From Salinarimonas sp. (GTDB lineage: Bacteria; Pseudomonadota; Alphaproteobacteria; Rhizobiales; Beijerinckiaceae), in NCBI RefSeq assembly GCF_040111675.1, contig NZ_CP157794.1, positions 1,040,001 to 1,104,000 on the forward strand: a stretch of DNA of 64,000 nucleotides, in the 5' to 3' direction. Position numbers and translations under genes: made by a program. The notes below the pieces were generated by a model, which saw nothing but the letters and a program-made list of their open reading frames with translations, did no database searches and was not told where the DNA came from. Positions 54,822 through 63,591 of the stretch are shown one piece after another (the stretch's first letter is position 1; the number at the start of each line of letters is the position of its first letter).

Positions 54822-56542
54822 GCGGCGACCCTCCCCCGGCGGGCGGCGAGGAGGCCCGGGCCGGCGAGCGCGGCGGCGTAGACGAGGAGCGGCAGCGCCG
54901 CCTGGAGGAAGGCGGTGACGCCTACTACGCGCCGGTCGGCGCCCGAGGAGAGGGTCACGGCTTCGGTGGTCAGCGTCATGATGCGTCCCGCGCCGGCGAA
55001 GAGCGTCGGAAGATAGAGCGCCACGGAGACGGAAAAACCCACGGCGAACGCGGTTCCGATCGGCCGCGCCAGCATCGGCAGCTTGACGGCGAAGAAGGTG
55101 CGCCACGGCTTCGCCCCGAGCCCCGCGGCGATGCGGGCGTAGCGCGGATCGAGGGCGCGCCAGGGGTCGGCGAGCGAGAGGAAGACGTAGGGCAGCACGA
55201 AGAGCAGGTGCGCCCAGATCACGGCGAGGAGGGTGGCGTCGAGGTCGAGGCGCACCAGGGCCACCTGCGCCCCGAACAGGAAGGCGATCTGCGGCACGAG
55301 GAGCGGCAGGTAGAGCAGCCAGAGCGCGCCGGCGCCGGGCTTCAGGTCGCGCCGCGCCTCGTTCTCGAGGCAGGCGAGGGTGAGGGCGAGCGCGATCAGG
55401 GTCGCGGCGGCGGCGACGAGGGCGGTGGTGCCGACGAGATCGATCATGGTCGGCGCGGCGCGAGTCCAGGTCCGCAGCGAGACGGCGGGGGGGAGGGCGT
55501 CCGGATAGCGCCAGCCCTCGGCGATCGACCAGAGCGCCATCACGGCTATGGCGGCCAGCACCAGGACGCCCGACCCGATCGCCCCCGCGCCGCCGAGCGC
55601 CAGCGCCGGCCCGGCGAGGCCGGCCCGCGCGCCGCGGGCGCACCAGGCGCGGTGGAGGCGCTTTCCCGCGATCTCGGCGAGGCGCCACGCCCCGATCCCG
55701 GCGACGACGACGAGGAGCTGCAGCGTCGCCGCCGCCGCGGCGGCGGGATAGAGCGCGAGGTCGTAGCTCGTGAACCAGCGCATCGCGAGGACCGCGAGCG
55801 GCGGCGGCGTGCCGGGCGCGAGCACGAGCGCCATCTCGACGTTGGAGAGCGAGAAGGCGAGCACCGCGTAGACCGGCAGCCGGATCTGCCGGTAGACGGC
55901 CGGCAGCACGACCTTCGCCCAGGCGGCGAGCGGCGCGTAGCCGAGCGCGCGCGCCGCGGCCAGCGCCTGCGCGGCGCGGACCTGGCCCTGAGCCGCGAGC
56001 ACCATCAGGACGAGGAAGGCCGTCTCCTTCACCGCGAGGCCCGCGACGTAGGAGAGGCCCGCCGGGTCGCGCACGATGGCGAAGGCGGGCGGGCGCTCCC
56101 AGCCGGTGAGCCAGGGCGAGACGGCGCGGGCGAAGAAGCCGGACGACGCGATCAGGAAGGCGAGGCCGATGGCGACCGCCACGTGGGGCGTGGCCAGGAG
56201 CGGCGCGAGGGCGCGCTCGAGGCGCGCGATTCCGGGGTGCGTCGAGGCCAGCGCGGCGAAGCCGCAGGCGAAGAGGAGGGAGAGGGCGGTCGCCAGCAAG
56301 CCCGTGGTCAGCGTCAGTCGCAGCGAGGTCGAAAAGCCCGGCTGGGCGACGAGGTCCCGCCACGGGTCGAGCGAGAGCCGCGTCTCGCCGAGCGCCGGAA
56401 AGACGCCGAAGGCCGGCGCGAGCGTGCCGAGAAGCCCCGCGCCGATCGGCACGAGGAACAGCGCGAGGGTGAGGCCCGGCGCGAGGCGCAGGGGATCGGG
56501 GCGGGCGGTCATGGGTACGCGATCATGTGCGTCGACTGCCAT
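54818..56542 (-). CDS. ABC transporter permease, fused double-domain YnjC type
   Basis: A 574-residue integral membrane protein with about twelve TM helices in two homologous permease halves. The EAA-type loops are ARALGYAPLAAWAKVVLP and AAGLGAKPWRTFFAVKLP. This is the architecture of YnjC, where two permease domains are fused. The start is uncertain between ATG 56542 (GGGAGG 11 nt upstream) and ATG 56512, 30 nt downstream, which has no clear ribosome site. Confidence 0.88.
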   Translation of the reverse strand: MAVDAHDRVPMTARPDPLRLAPGLTLALFLVPIGAGLLGTLAPAFGVFPALGETRLSLDPWRDLVAQPGFSTSLRLTLTTGLLATALSLLFACGFAALASTHPGIARLERALAPLLATPHVAVAIGLAFLIASSGFFARAVSPWLTGWERPPAFAIVRDPAGLSYVAGLAVKETAFLVLMVLAAQGQVRAAQALAAARALGYAPLAAWAKVVLPAVYRQIRLPVYAVLAFSLSNVEMALVLAPGTPPPLAVLAMRWFTSYDLALYPAAAAAATLQLLVVVAGIGAWRLAEIAGKRLHRAWCARGARAGLAGPALALGGAGAIGSGVLVLAAIAVMALWSIAEGWRYPDALPPAVSLRTWTRAAPTMIDLVGTTALVAAAATLIALALTLACLENEARRDLKPGAGALWLLYLPLLVPQIAFLFGAQVALVRLDLDATLLAVIWAHLLFVLPYVFLSLADPWRALDPRYARIAAGLGAKPWRTFFAVKLPMLARPIGTAFAVGFSVSVALYLPTLFAGAGRIMTLTTEAVTLSSGADRRVVGVTAFLQAALPLLVYAAALAGPGLLAARRGRVAA

Positions 56543-56569
56543 GTGCGCGACAGCCTCCCGAGCCCCCCA

Positions 56570-57805
56570 TCACCTCGCGGTCCGGCGCTCCCAGTCCTCG
56601 ACGAGGCGGGTCATCCAGGAGGGGTGCGGCTCGGGGAGGACGCGGACGAGCTCCTCCGGGGCGGGCATGGCCGGATGGGTGTCGGTGACGTCGAAGGCGG
56701 CGCGCTCGTCCGCGGAGAGCCGCGCGAGGTCGAGGACGGTGAAGGAGCCGAGATGGGCGGGGTCCTGGGCGCGGGCCTGGGCCTCGGGCGACATCAGGAA
56801 GTTCGAGACCACCATCGCGCCCTCCTTGTTCGCGGCGTTGTAGGGGATCGCCACGAAGGAGGTGTTGCCGATCGTGCCCTCCTCCAGGAAGAACACGCGG
56901 GTCGTCTCGGGCAGGCGGCCCTGGATCGCGCCGGCGGCGGCCTCGGCCGGGTTGAAGGTGATCGCGATGTCGATCTCGCCGTCGGCGAGGAGCTGGTTCT
57001 GCGCCGGCCCGCTCTCGGGAAACTCGCGGCCCGCGCGCCACAGGTGCGGGCGGATCTCGTCGTACCAGGACCAGAGCGGGGCGGTCACGGCCTCGTAGAG
57101 CGCGTCGGTCGCGGGCTCCTGCAGCACGCGCGGGTCCGGCGCGAGCTCGTAGAGCGCCTGCTTCAGGAAGGTCGCGCCGAGGAAATCGCGCGCCGTCGGG
57201 TGAGTAAGGCGGCCGGAATTCGCCGCGGCCCACTCCGCCATCTCGGGGACGGAGGAGGGCAGGGCGGCCGCGTCCGAGCGCTCCGCGTCGTACAGGTAGG
57301 CGACCTGCGCGACGCGCCAGGGCGCGGCGAGGCCCTCCACCGGCACGGTGAAGTCGACGACGTTGGACGGCTTGTCCTGGGTGTCGACGAGGGCGAAGTT
57401 CGGCAGCGCCTCGACGAAGGGGCCGTAGAGCAGACCCTGGTCCTTCATGGCGAGGAAGTTCGGCCCGTTGATCCAGACGAGATCCACCGCGCCGCCCTCG
57501 TCGCGCCCCGCCGCCTTCTCGGCGACCACCCGGGTGACCGCCTCGGCCGTGTCGGAGAGCTTGACGTGAACGACGGAGACGCCGTGCCGAGCGCGCATCT
57601 CCCGATCGACCCAGGCGATGAAGTCGTTGGTCGCGGGATCGCCGCCCCAGGCGTTCCAGTAGACCGTCTGCCCCTGCGCCGCTTCGGCGATGTCGGCGAA
57701 GTCGCGGACCTCGGGCGCTCCCTGCGCGAGGGCCGGCGCGGCGGCGAGGAGCAGTGCGGCGGCGACGGCGGTCCGGCGGGTGTGACGCCACGGGGCGCGG
57801 TGCAT
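56570..57805 (-). CDS. Periplasmic solute-binding protein, YnjB-like
   Basis: A 411-residue substrate-binding protein with a signal peptide (RTAVAAALLLAAAPALAQ). GQTVYWNAWGGDPATNDFIAWV near the N-terminus and VDLVWINGPNFLAMKDQGLLYGP are characteristic of the YnjB family, distantly related to thiamine- and iron-binding proteins. The ligand is unknown. GAAGGA precedes ATG 57805. It is the first gene of the ynjBCD-like operon. Confidence 0.92.
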   Translation of the reverse strand: MHRAPWRHTRRTAVAAALLLAAAPALAQGAPEVRDFADIAEAAQGQTVYWNAWGGDPATNDFIAWVDREMRARHGVSVVHVKLSDTAEAVTRVVAEKAAGRDEGGAVDLVWINGPNFLAMKDQGLLYGPFVEALPNFALVDTQDKPSNVVDFTVPVEGLAAPWRVAQVAYLYDAERSDAAALPSSVPEMAEWAAANSGRLTHPTARDFLGATFLKQALYELAPDPRVLQEPATDALYEAVTAPLWSWYDEIRPHLWRAGREFPESGPAQNQLLADGEIDIAITFNPAEAAAGAIQGRLPETTRVFFLEEGTIGNTSFVAIPYNAANKEGAMVVSNFLMSPEAQARAQDPAHLGSFTVLDLARLSADERAAFDVTDTHPAMPAPEELVRVLPEPHPSWMTRLVEDWERRTAR

Positions 57806-57909
57806 GGAGACGTCCTTCTCTCGTTTCGCTCTGAGAGTATACGGAGCGGAGACGGCGGACGTTACAAGAAAGCGGCGGCTTTTTTCCGTCGCGGCGCGAC
57901 GGCGCGCCG

Positions 57910-58737
57910 TCAGCCGGACAGCTCCTGCGCGCGCCGCTTCGCCGCCGCGACCGTCTCGCGCATCAGCGCGGGCAGGCCGTTCTCGTCGCGCTGCAGCACG
58001 GCGAGGCCGGCCGCCGTCGTGCCGCCCGGAGAGGTGACGTTCTTGCGCAGCGTCTCGGCGGGGAGATCGCTCTCGCCGAGGAGCGCGCCGGCGCCGACGA
58101 CCGTCGCGCGGGCGAGCCGCATGGCGAGGTCCGCCGGCAGCCCCGCCGCGACGCCGGCCTCGGCCAGGGCCTCGACGAGCGCGAAGACGTAGGCCGGCCC
58201 CGAGCCCGAGACGCCGGTGACGGCGTCGATCAGGCCCTCGTCGCAGACCCATTCGACGAGGCCGGACGCGCGCAACAGCGCGTCGGCCACGGCGCGCTGG
58301 GCGTCGTCGACCGCCTCGTTGGCGTAGGCCCCGGTCGCGCCCCGGCCGATGGAGGCGGGCAGGTTCGGCATCGCGCGCACCACGGCGCCGGCCTCGGGGA
58401 GGGCGGTGCGCAGGTTCGCGACCGTCTTGCCGGCGAGCACCGAGACGAGGAGCGTCCCCGCCCCGACGAGCGGCCGGATCGCCGGCGCGGCGCCCTCCAG
58501 CATCTGCGGCTTGATCGCCAGCACCAGCACGTCGGGCGCGACGCGGGATTCGTCCGGCGGGTTGAGGATCACGCCCGCGCGCTCCGCCAGAGCCGTCATG
58601 GCGGGGGAGACCTGCGGGTCGTAGACGCTCACGGCGGGACCGGGCAGACCGGTGTCGAGCCAGCCTTCGAGCATGGCGCCGCCCATCTTGCCCGCGCCGA
58701 CCAGGGCGAGGCTGCGGGGCATTCCGACGTCGGGCAT
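57910..58737 (-). CDS. proC: Pyrroline-5-carboxylate reductase
   Basis: A 275-residue proline-biosynthesis enzyme. The dinucleotide fold begins ALVGAGKMGGAMLEGWL; VLAIKPQ, AMPNLPASIGRGATGAY and VTGVSGSGPAYVFALVEAL are diagnostic. SPGGTTAAGLAVL lies near the C-terminus. CGGAGG lies 6 nt before ATG 58737, favouring it over an ATG 36 nt upstream that overlaps the YbjN gene. Confidence 0.95.
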   Translation of the reverse strand: MPDVGMPRSLALVGAGKMGGAMLEGWLDTGLPGPAVSVYDPQVSPAMTALAERAGVILNPPDESRVAPDVLVLAIKPQMLEGAAPAIRPLVGAGTLLVSVLAGKTVANLRTALPEAGAVVRAMPNLPASIGRGATGAYANEAVDDAQRAVADALLRASGLVEWVCDEGLIDAVTGVSGSGPAYVFALVEALAEAGVAAGLPADLAMRLARATVVGAGALLGESDLPAETLRKNVTSPGGTTAAGLAVLQRDENGLPALMRETVAAAKRRAQELSG

Positions 58738-58762
58738 GAGGGACCTCCGGGTGACGAGCCGA

Positions 58763-59266
58763 TCAGGCCTCACCTTCGGTCTCGAACAGCACGCTGTCGA
58801 GGGCCTCGCGCGCGGGCTTGCCGGCCCAGATCACGAACTGGAAGGCCTGGTAATGCCGCTCGCAGGCCTCGACCGCGGCGCGCATCAGCATCTCGCACTG
58901 CTCGCGGCGCGGCTCGGCGCCGCCGGTGAGCAGCAATGCGTGGCGGAACATGACGACGCCCTCGCCGGCCCACAGATCGAAGTGCCCGACCCAGAGCTGC
59001 TCGTTGATCATCGAGACGAGCTGCAGAATCTCGCCGCGCCGGCGCTCGGGCACCCGCAGGTCGAAGGCGCAGGCGACGTGCAGCGCCTCGACGTCCTCGA
59101 TCCAGGTGAACGCGACCTGGTAGTCCGCCTGCGCCCCGCGCACCGCCACCGACATCTCGTCGAGCTCGGCGCGGTCGAAGGTCCAGTCGCGCGAGGTGGC
59201 GACGCGCTCGACCACGTCGAGGGGATGCTCGGTGCGATCGGTGTCGATGAGGAGGAGTTCGGTCAT
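58763..59266 (-). CDS. YbjN domain-containing protein
   Basis: A 167-residue protein of the YbjN family (DRAELDEMSVAVRG, AFTWIEDVEALHVACAFDLRVPERRRGEILQLVSMINEQLWVGHF, GVVMFRHALLL). The fold resembles type III secretion chaperones, and the role is unknown. It is 25 bp upstream of proC on the same strand and is probably co-transcribed, an arrangement seen in other Alphaproteobacteria. Confidence 0.9.
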   Translation of the reverse strand: MTELLLIDTDRTEHPLDVVERVATSRDWTFDRAELDEMSVAVRGAQADYQVAFTWIEDVEALHVACAFDLRVPERRRGEILQLVSMINEQLWVGHFDLWAGEGVVMFRHALLLTGGAEPRREQCEMLMRAAVEACERHYQAFQFVIWAGKPAREALDSVLFETEGEA

Positions 59267-59577
59267 GTCGTTCCGCTTGGCGCCCGGGCGCGAGAGAGGG
59301 TCGAGACGTCGTCTGTGCCGAGAGGAGTGAGGGCGAATACGCAGCCGCAAACCGATGCCGACGGTGAATCGGCGGCGCCGCCTAGACGAATCCGTCCCGG
59401 GGGCCGCGAATCACCTCGCTCTCGACTTTAACGCGCCCGACTCCCGTCTTGCAAAGTGGTTCGACCGTCGAAGATTCGGCCCGAACGGACAAGAGTCCGC
59501 TCACCGCTTGTCCACACCGAAGCGGAACGGCGTGCGCGGCGGTTTGACTCAGGGGGCGGAAGGAGGTGCGCGGCCGC
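59267..59577. other. Intergenic region between ybjN-like gene and ubiK
   Basis: These 311 bp hold no ORF I can support and no tRNA. They must carry the ybjN-proC promoter; AT-richer stretches near 59420-59450 are the best location, but no clear boxes were found. Short inverted sequence GGAC...GTCC occurs near 59488-59499. Confidence 0.4.
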
Positions 59578-59841
59578 TCAATCCGGCCGGCTGGTGAGCT
59601 TGACGATGCGCGCCTCGAGGTCGGCGACCTTGAGGGCGAGCTTCTCGGCCTCCTCGCGGGCGGCTACGGCGATCTCGCGGGTCGCCTCGTATTCCTCGCG
59701 GGAGACCACGTCCATGTCCTTGACGATGCGCTCCAGCTGGGCGCGCATCACCGCGTCGATCTCGCGCCGCACGCCGCCGGCGGCGCCGGCCGCGTCCGAG
59801 AACAGGCGGGAGAGGTCGTCGAGAATGCGGTTCTGGTTCAT
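59578..59841 (-). CDS. ubiK: UbiK-like accessory factor (BMFP domain)
   Basis: An 87-residue protein with an N-terminal amphipathic stretch (NQNRILDDLSRLFSDAAGAAG) and a C-terminal coiled coil (REEYEATREIAVAAREEAEKLALKVADLEARIVKL) typical of the BMFP/YqiC family. UbiK assists the soluble ubiquinone biosynthesis complex by binding lipids. It is divergent from lgt. Gene name by family and length; function here is inferred. Confidence 0.85.
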   Translation of the reverse strand: MNQNRILDDLSRLFSDAAGAAGGVRREIDAVMRAQLERIVKDMDVVSREEYEATREIAVAAREEAEKLALKVADLEARIVKLTSRPD

Positions 59842-60052
59842 GGGTCGCCGTCCTTGTCTGCGCCGTGTTCGGTGTCGCGCGGCGTCTGGATGGCCGCGCT
59901 CCGTTACATGGCGCGCGCCGGCGCGGGACGCAACGGGGCCGGCACCCGATGATCACGCCGCGCCCCACCCTTGACGCCCCCGCCGAAACCCGCCACGTCC
60001 CGACGATCCGATTCGGACCCGCGCCCCTCCGGGCGAGACAGGCGAGCGACGC

Positions 60053-60916
60053 ATGCCCTTCCCCGACATCGACCCGGTCGCCGTCGCGATCGGCCCCATC
60101 GCGATCCGCTGGTACGCGCTCGCCTACATCGCCGGGCTCGCGCTCGGCTGGTGGGGCGCGCGGCGGCTCGCGGGGGCGGACCGGCTGTGGGGCGGCGTGA
60201 AGCGGCCGACGCCGGTCGCGATCGACGATCTCGTCGTGTGGGTGGCGATCGGGCTGATCCTGGGCGGGCGGATCGGCTACGTGCTGTTCTACAACGTCGA
60301 GGCCTATCTCGCGAACCCGCTCGAGATCCTCGCCGTCTGGCGCGGAGGCATGGCGTTCCACGGCGGGCTGATCGGCGCCGTGGTGGCGATGATCCTGTTC
60401 GCCCGCACGCGCGGCCTGCCGTTCCTGCCGATCCTCGATCTCGTCGCCGTGGTGACGCCCATCGGCCTGTTCTTCGGGCGCATCGCCAACTTCATCAACG
60501 GCGAGCTCTGGGGCCGCCCGGCGCCGGACTTTCCCTACGCCGTCGTCTTCCCCTATGCGGGCGACGTGCCGCGCTATCCCTCGCAGCTGTTCGAGGCGGC
60601 GGGGCAGGGGCTTCTCCTGTTCGCGGTGATGCTGATCGCGGTGGCGGTCGCCGGCTTCCGCAAGCCGGGCCTTCTCGCGGGCGTGTTCGGCATCGGCTAC
60701 GGCGTCGCGCGCATCGCGACCGAGTTCTTCCGCGAGCCGGACCCTCAGCTCGGCTTCCTGTTCGGGCGCGAGGTCGATGCGCTCTCGGGCGGCGTGACCA
60801 TGGGCATGCTGCTCTCGCTTCCGCTCGTTCTCGGCGGTATCGTGCTGGTCTTGATCGCCCGCACCGGCGCAACCCGGCGCGGCGCGGCCGTGGACAGGGA
60901 GGCGCCATCCGCATGA
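60053..60916 (+). CDS. lgt: Prolipoprotein diacylglyceryl transferase
   Basis: A 287-residue inner-membrane enzyme with about seven TM segments that attaches diacylglycerol to the lipobox Cys. Signature elements are RWYALAYIAGLALGWWGAR, GGRIGYVLFYN, GGMAFHGGLIGAV, the Lgt signature GRIANFINGELWGRPA, and GVARIATEFFREPD. The stop overlaps the following methyltransferase ATG (ATGA). Confidence 0.95.
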   Translation: MPFPDIDPVAVAIGPIAIRWYALAYIAGLALGWWGARRLAGADRLWGGVKRPTPVAIDDLVVWVAIGLILGGRIGYVLFYNVEAYLANPLEILAVWRGGMAFHGGLIGAVVAMILFARTRGLPFLPILDLVAVVTPIGLFFGRIANFINGELWGRPAPDFPYAVVFPYAGDVPRYPSQLFEAAGQGLLLFAVMLIAVAVAGFRKPGLLAGVFGIGYGVARIATEFFREPDPQLGFLFGREVDALSGGVTMGMLLSLPLVLGGIVLVLIARTGATRRGAAVDREAPSA

Positions 60917-61989
60917 CCGAGCTCGAGCGCGAGATCCGCACGATGATCGCGGCGGAAGGGCCGATCCCCGTCTCGCGCTACATGGCGCTCTGCCTCGGGC
61001 ACCCCAGGCTCGGCTACTACATGACCCGCGACCCGATCGGGATGGCGGGGGATTTCGTCACCGCGCCCGAGATCAGCCAGATGTTCGGCGAGCTCGTCGG
61101 CCTGTGGGCGGCGCAGACGTGGATGGATCTCGGCAGCCCGTCGCCCTTCGCCCTCGTCGAGCTCGGGCCCGGGCGCGGCACGCTGATGGCGGACGCGCTG
61201 CGCGCGGCGCGGGTGGCGCCCGGCTTCCTCGACGCGGCGCAGGTGCATCTCGTCGAGACGAGCCCGATCCTTCGCGAGAAGCAGCGCGCCACGCTCGCAG
61301 GCGTCCCCGACGGCCGGATCGCGTGGCATGCGGGCCTCGAGGCCGTGCCGGACCTGCCGCTGATCGCGCTCGCCAACGAGTTCTTCGACGCCCTGCCCGT
61401 GCGCCAGCTGGTGCGCGACCGCGGCGCCTGGCGCGAGCGGCTCGTGGGGCTCGACGCCGACGACCGCCTCGCCTTCGGGCTGTCGCCCGACGCCGATCCG
61501 TCGATCCCCTACGACGCGCCGGAGGGGCAGGTGCTCGAGATCGCCGCGGCCGGCATTCCGGTGATGCGCGCGCTGGCCGGGCGGATCGTCGCCGCGGGCG
61601 GGGCGGCGCTCGCCATCGATTACGGACACGCCCGCACCGGCTTCGCCGACACGCTCCAGGCGGTGCGCCGCCACGCCTTCGCCGATCCGCTGGAGGATCC
61701 CGGCGAGGCGGACGTCACGGCGCATGTCGATTTCGCCCAGCTCGCCGCCGCGGCCCGCGAGGCGGGGGCGCTCGTCCACGGCCCGGTGACGCAGGGCGCC
61801 TTCCTCGAGGCGCTCGGGATCGAGGCGCGGGCGCGCGCCCTCGCCGCCCGCGCCAGCGCGAAGCAGGCGGAGGAGATCGGCGGCGCGCTCCAGCGCCTCG
61901 CCGGCGAGGGGGAGGACGACATGGGCGTCCTGTTCAAGGCCATGGCCGTCACGCATCCGGGCCTGACGGCGAGCCCGGGTTTCGGCTGA
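60913..61989 (+). CDS. MidA/NDUFAF7-type SAM-dependent methyltransferase
   Basis: A 358-residue class I methyltransferase. Motif I is ALVELGPGRGTLMADALRA; GDFVTAPEISQMFGEL and IALANEFFDALPVRQL are typical of the family, whose eukaryotic member symmetrically dimethylates an Arg of a complex I subunit. A bacterial target is not established. It is translationally coupled to lgt and 16 bp before pgeF, giving an lgt-midA-pgeF operon common in Alphaproteobacteria. Confidence 0.93.
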   Translation: MTELEREIRTMIAAEGPIPVSRYMALCLGHPRLGYYMTRDPIGMAGDFVTAPEISQMFGELVGLWAAQTWMDLGSPSPFALVELGPGRGTLMADALRAARVAPGFLDAAQVHLVETSPILREKQRATLAGVPDGRIAWHAGLEAVPDLPLIALANEFFDALPVRQLVRDRGAWRERLVGLDADDRLAFGLSPDADPSIPYDAPEGQVLEIAAAGIPVMRALAGRIVAAGGAALAIDYGHARTGFADTLQAVRRHAFADPLEDPGEADVTAHVDFAQLAAAAREAGALVHGPVTQGAFLEALGIEARARALAARASAKQAEEIGGALQRLAGEGEDDMGVLFKAMAVTHPGLTASPGFG

Positions 61990-62005
61990 CGACGAAGAGG
62001 ACCGC

Positions 62006-62776
62006 ATGCTCATCCAGTCCGAGGCGCTGTCGCGCGACCCGCGCATCCGTCACGCCTTCTTCACCCGCGAGGGCGGCGCGTCCGAGGGGCTCTACGCGAG
62101 CCTCAACGGCGGGCTCGGCTCCGGCGACGACCGGGCGCGGGTGCTCGCCAATCGCGCCCGCATGGCCGAGCGCGTCGGCGTCGCGCCGGACGCGCTGGTG
62201 AGCGTGCACCAGATCCACTCGCCCGACGTCGTCGTCGTCGAGGCGCCGTGGGCGCAGGACGCGCGGCCGAAGGCCGACGCCATGGCGACGGACCGGCCCG
62301 GGATCGCGCTCGCCATCCTCACGGCGGATTGCGGGCCCGTCCTGTTCGCGGACGGGGAAGCCGGCGTGATCGGCGCGGCCCATGCCGGGTGGCGCGGCGC
62401 GCTCGGCGGGGTGGTCGAGGCGACGGTCGCGGCTATGGAGCGCCTCGGCGCGCGGCGCGAGCGGATCGCCGCCGTGCTCGGGCCCACGATCTCGCAGCCC
62501 GCCTACGAGGTGGGGGCGGAGCTGCGCGACGCCGCCCTCGCGGAGGACCCCGCAGCGGAGCGGTTCTTCGCGCCCGGCGCGCGGGAGGGAAAGCTCCAGT
62601 TCGACCTGCCGGGCTATATCGGCGCGCGCCTCGCCCGCGCCGGAATCGGCGCCGCGCACGACCTCGCGCGCTGCACCTACGCGGAGGAGGCGCGGTTCTA
62701 TTCCTACCGCCGCGCCACCCATCGCGGCGAGCCGGATTACGGCCGGCTGGTCTCCGCCATCGCGCTCACTCCCTGA
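62006..62776 (+). CDS. pgeF: PgeF/YfiH-family protein (polyphenol oxidase/peptidoglycan editing)
   Basis: A 256-residue protein of the laccase-domain DUF152 family. Metal/active-site His and Cys are in SVHQIHSPDVV, LTADCGPVLFAD and IGAAHAGWRGALGGV. Members were annotated as multicopper polyphenol oxidases and later linked to peptidoglycan precursor editing or nucleoside metabolism. Third gene of the lgt operon. Its 3' end overlaps the convergent SDR by 11 bp. Confidence 0.92.
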   Translation: MLIQSEALSRDPRIRHAFFTREGGASEGLYASLNGGLGSGDDRARVLANRARMAERVGVAPDALVSVHQIHSPDVVVVEAPWAQDARPKADAMATDRPGIALAILTADCGPVLFADGEAGVIGAAHAGWRGALGGVVEATVAAMERLGARRERIAAVLGPTISQPAYEVGAELRDAALAEDPAAERFFAPGAREGKLQFDLPGYIGARLARAGIGAAHDLARCTYAEEARFYSYRRATHRGEPDYGRLVSAIALTP

Positions 62777-63518
62777 TCCCGACGACGTCCGGCGTCTCCC
62801 AGGCGAGGTGCTGGCCGGCGTCCAGCGCCAGCATCTGGCCGGTCACGCTGCGGGCGCCGAGGAAGTACATCAGGGCCGCGCAGACCTCGTCCGGCGAGGA
62901 GGAGCGCTCGAGCGGCGTCGCCGCCGCCTGCTTGGCGAAATCGGCGTCGCCCTGGCGCGGGCTCGCGAGCGTGGGGCCCGGCCCGATGGCGTTGACGCGG
63001 ATGCGCGGCGCGAGGCCCTGCGCCATGGTGCGCGTCGCGGTCCAGAGCGCCGACTTGGCGATCTGGTAGGAGAAGAACAACGGCGTCTCCTTCCAGACCC
63101 GCTGGTCGAGCACGTTGACGATCAGCCCCTCCGCCTCCGCCGGCAGCTGTGCGGCGAAGTCGCGCGCCAGGATCAGCGGCGCGGTGAGATCGACGGCGAG
63201 CGTGCGGTGGTAGCGGGCGAGATCGAGGGTCTCGATCCGATCGTCCTCGAACTCGCTCGCGTTGTTGACGAGGAGGTCGAGGGGCCCGAGCGCGGTCGCC
63301 GCCGCCTCGATCATGCCGGCGACGGCCTCGGCGTCGGAGAGATCTGCCTGCACGACGCTCGCGCGCCCGCCGGCCCCCCCGATCGCCTGCGCGAGCTGCT
63401 CGGCCTCGACCACCGACGCGTGGCAATGGATCGCGACGCGATACCCCTCGCGCGCGAGGCGCTCCACCATCGCCCGCCCGATCCGCTTCGCCCCGCCCGT
63501 CACCAACGCCGTCTTCAC
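62766..63518 (-). CDS. SDR oxidoreductase, pteridine-reductase/FolM-like
   Basis: A 250-residue SDR. Nucleotide motif LVTGGAKRIGRAMV, with Arg as in NADPH-preferring pteridine reductases; NNASEF; catalytic Tyr/Lys in FSYQIAKSAL; and a Gln/Asp-Arg substitution before it (VLDQRVWKETP), which is typical of FolM-like members. GTG at 63518 is preferred because GACGAGG lies 8 nt upstream and the length is standard; an in-frame ATG at 63554 has no ribosome site. Substrate, possibly dihydropterin, is inferred. Confidence 0.85.
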   Translation of the reverse strand: MKTALVTGGAKRIGRAMVERLAREGYRVAIHCHASVVEAEQLAQAIGGAGGRASVVQADLSDAEAVAGMIEAAATALGPLDLLVNNASEFEDDRIETLDLARYHRTLAVDLTAPLILARDFAAQLPAEAEGLIVNVLDQRVWKETPLFFSYQIAKSALWTATRTMAQGLAPRIRVNAIGPGPTLASPRQGDADFAKQAAATPLERSSSPDEVCAALMYFLGARSVTGQMLALDAGQHLAWETPDVVGIRE

Positions 63519-63591
63519 CGTCGCCACCTCGTCTTCGCGAACCACGAAGCGCATACGCGCGCCGGGACGTGCCGGATCCGCGGCCGGCGTC

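Noticed and set aside
59440..59520. Possible tRNA because of a GGTTCGA-like T-arm sequence
   Set aside because: No matching acceptor stem, D-arm or anticodon arm can be built around it.
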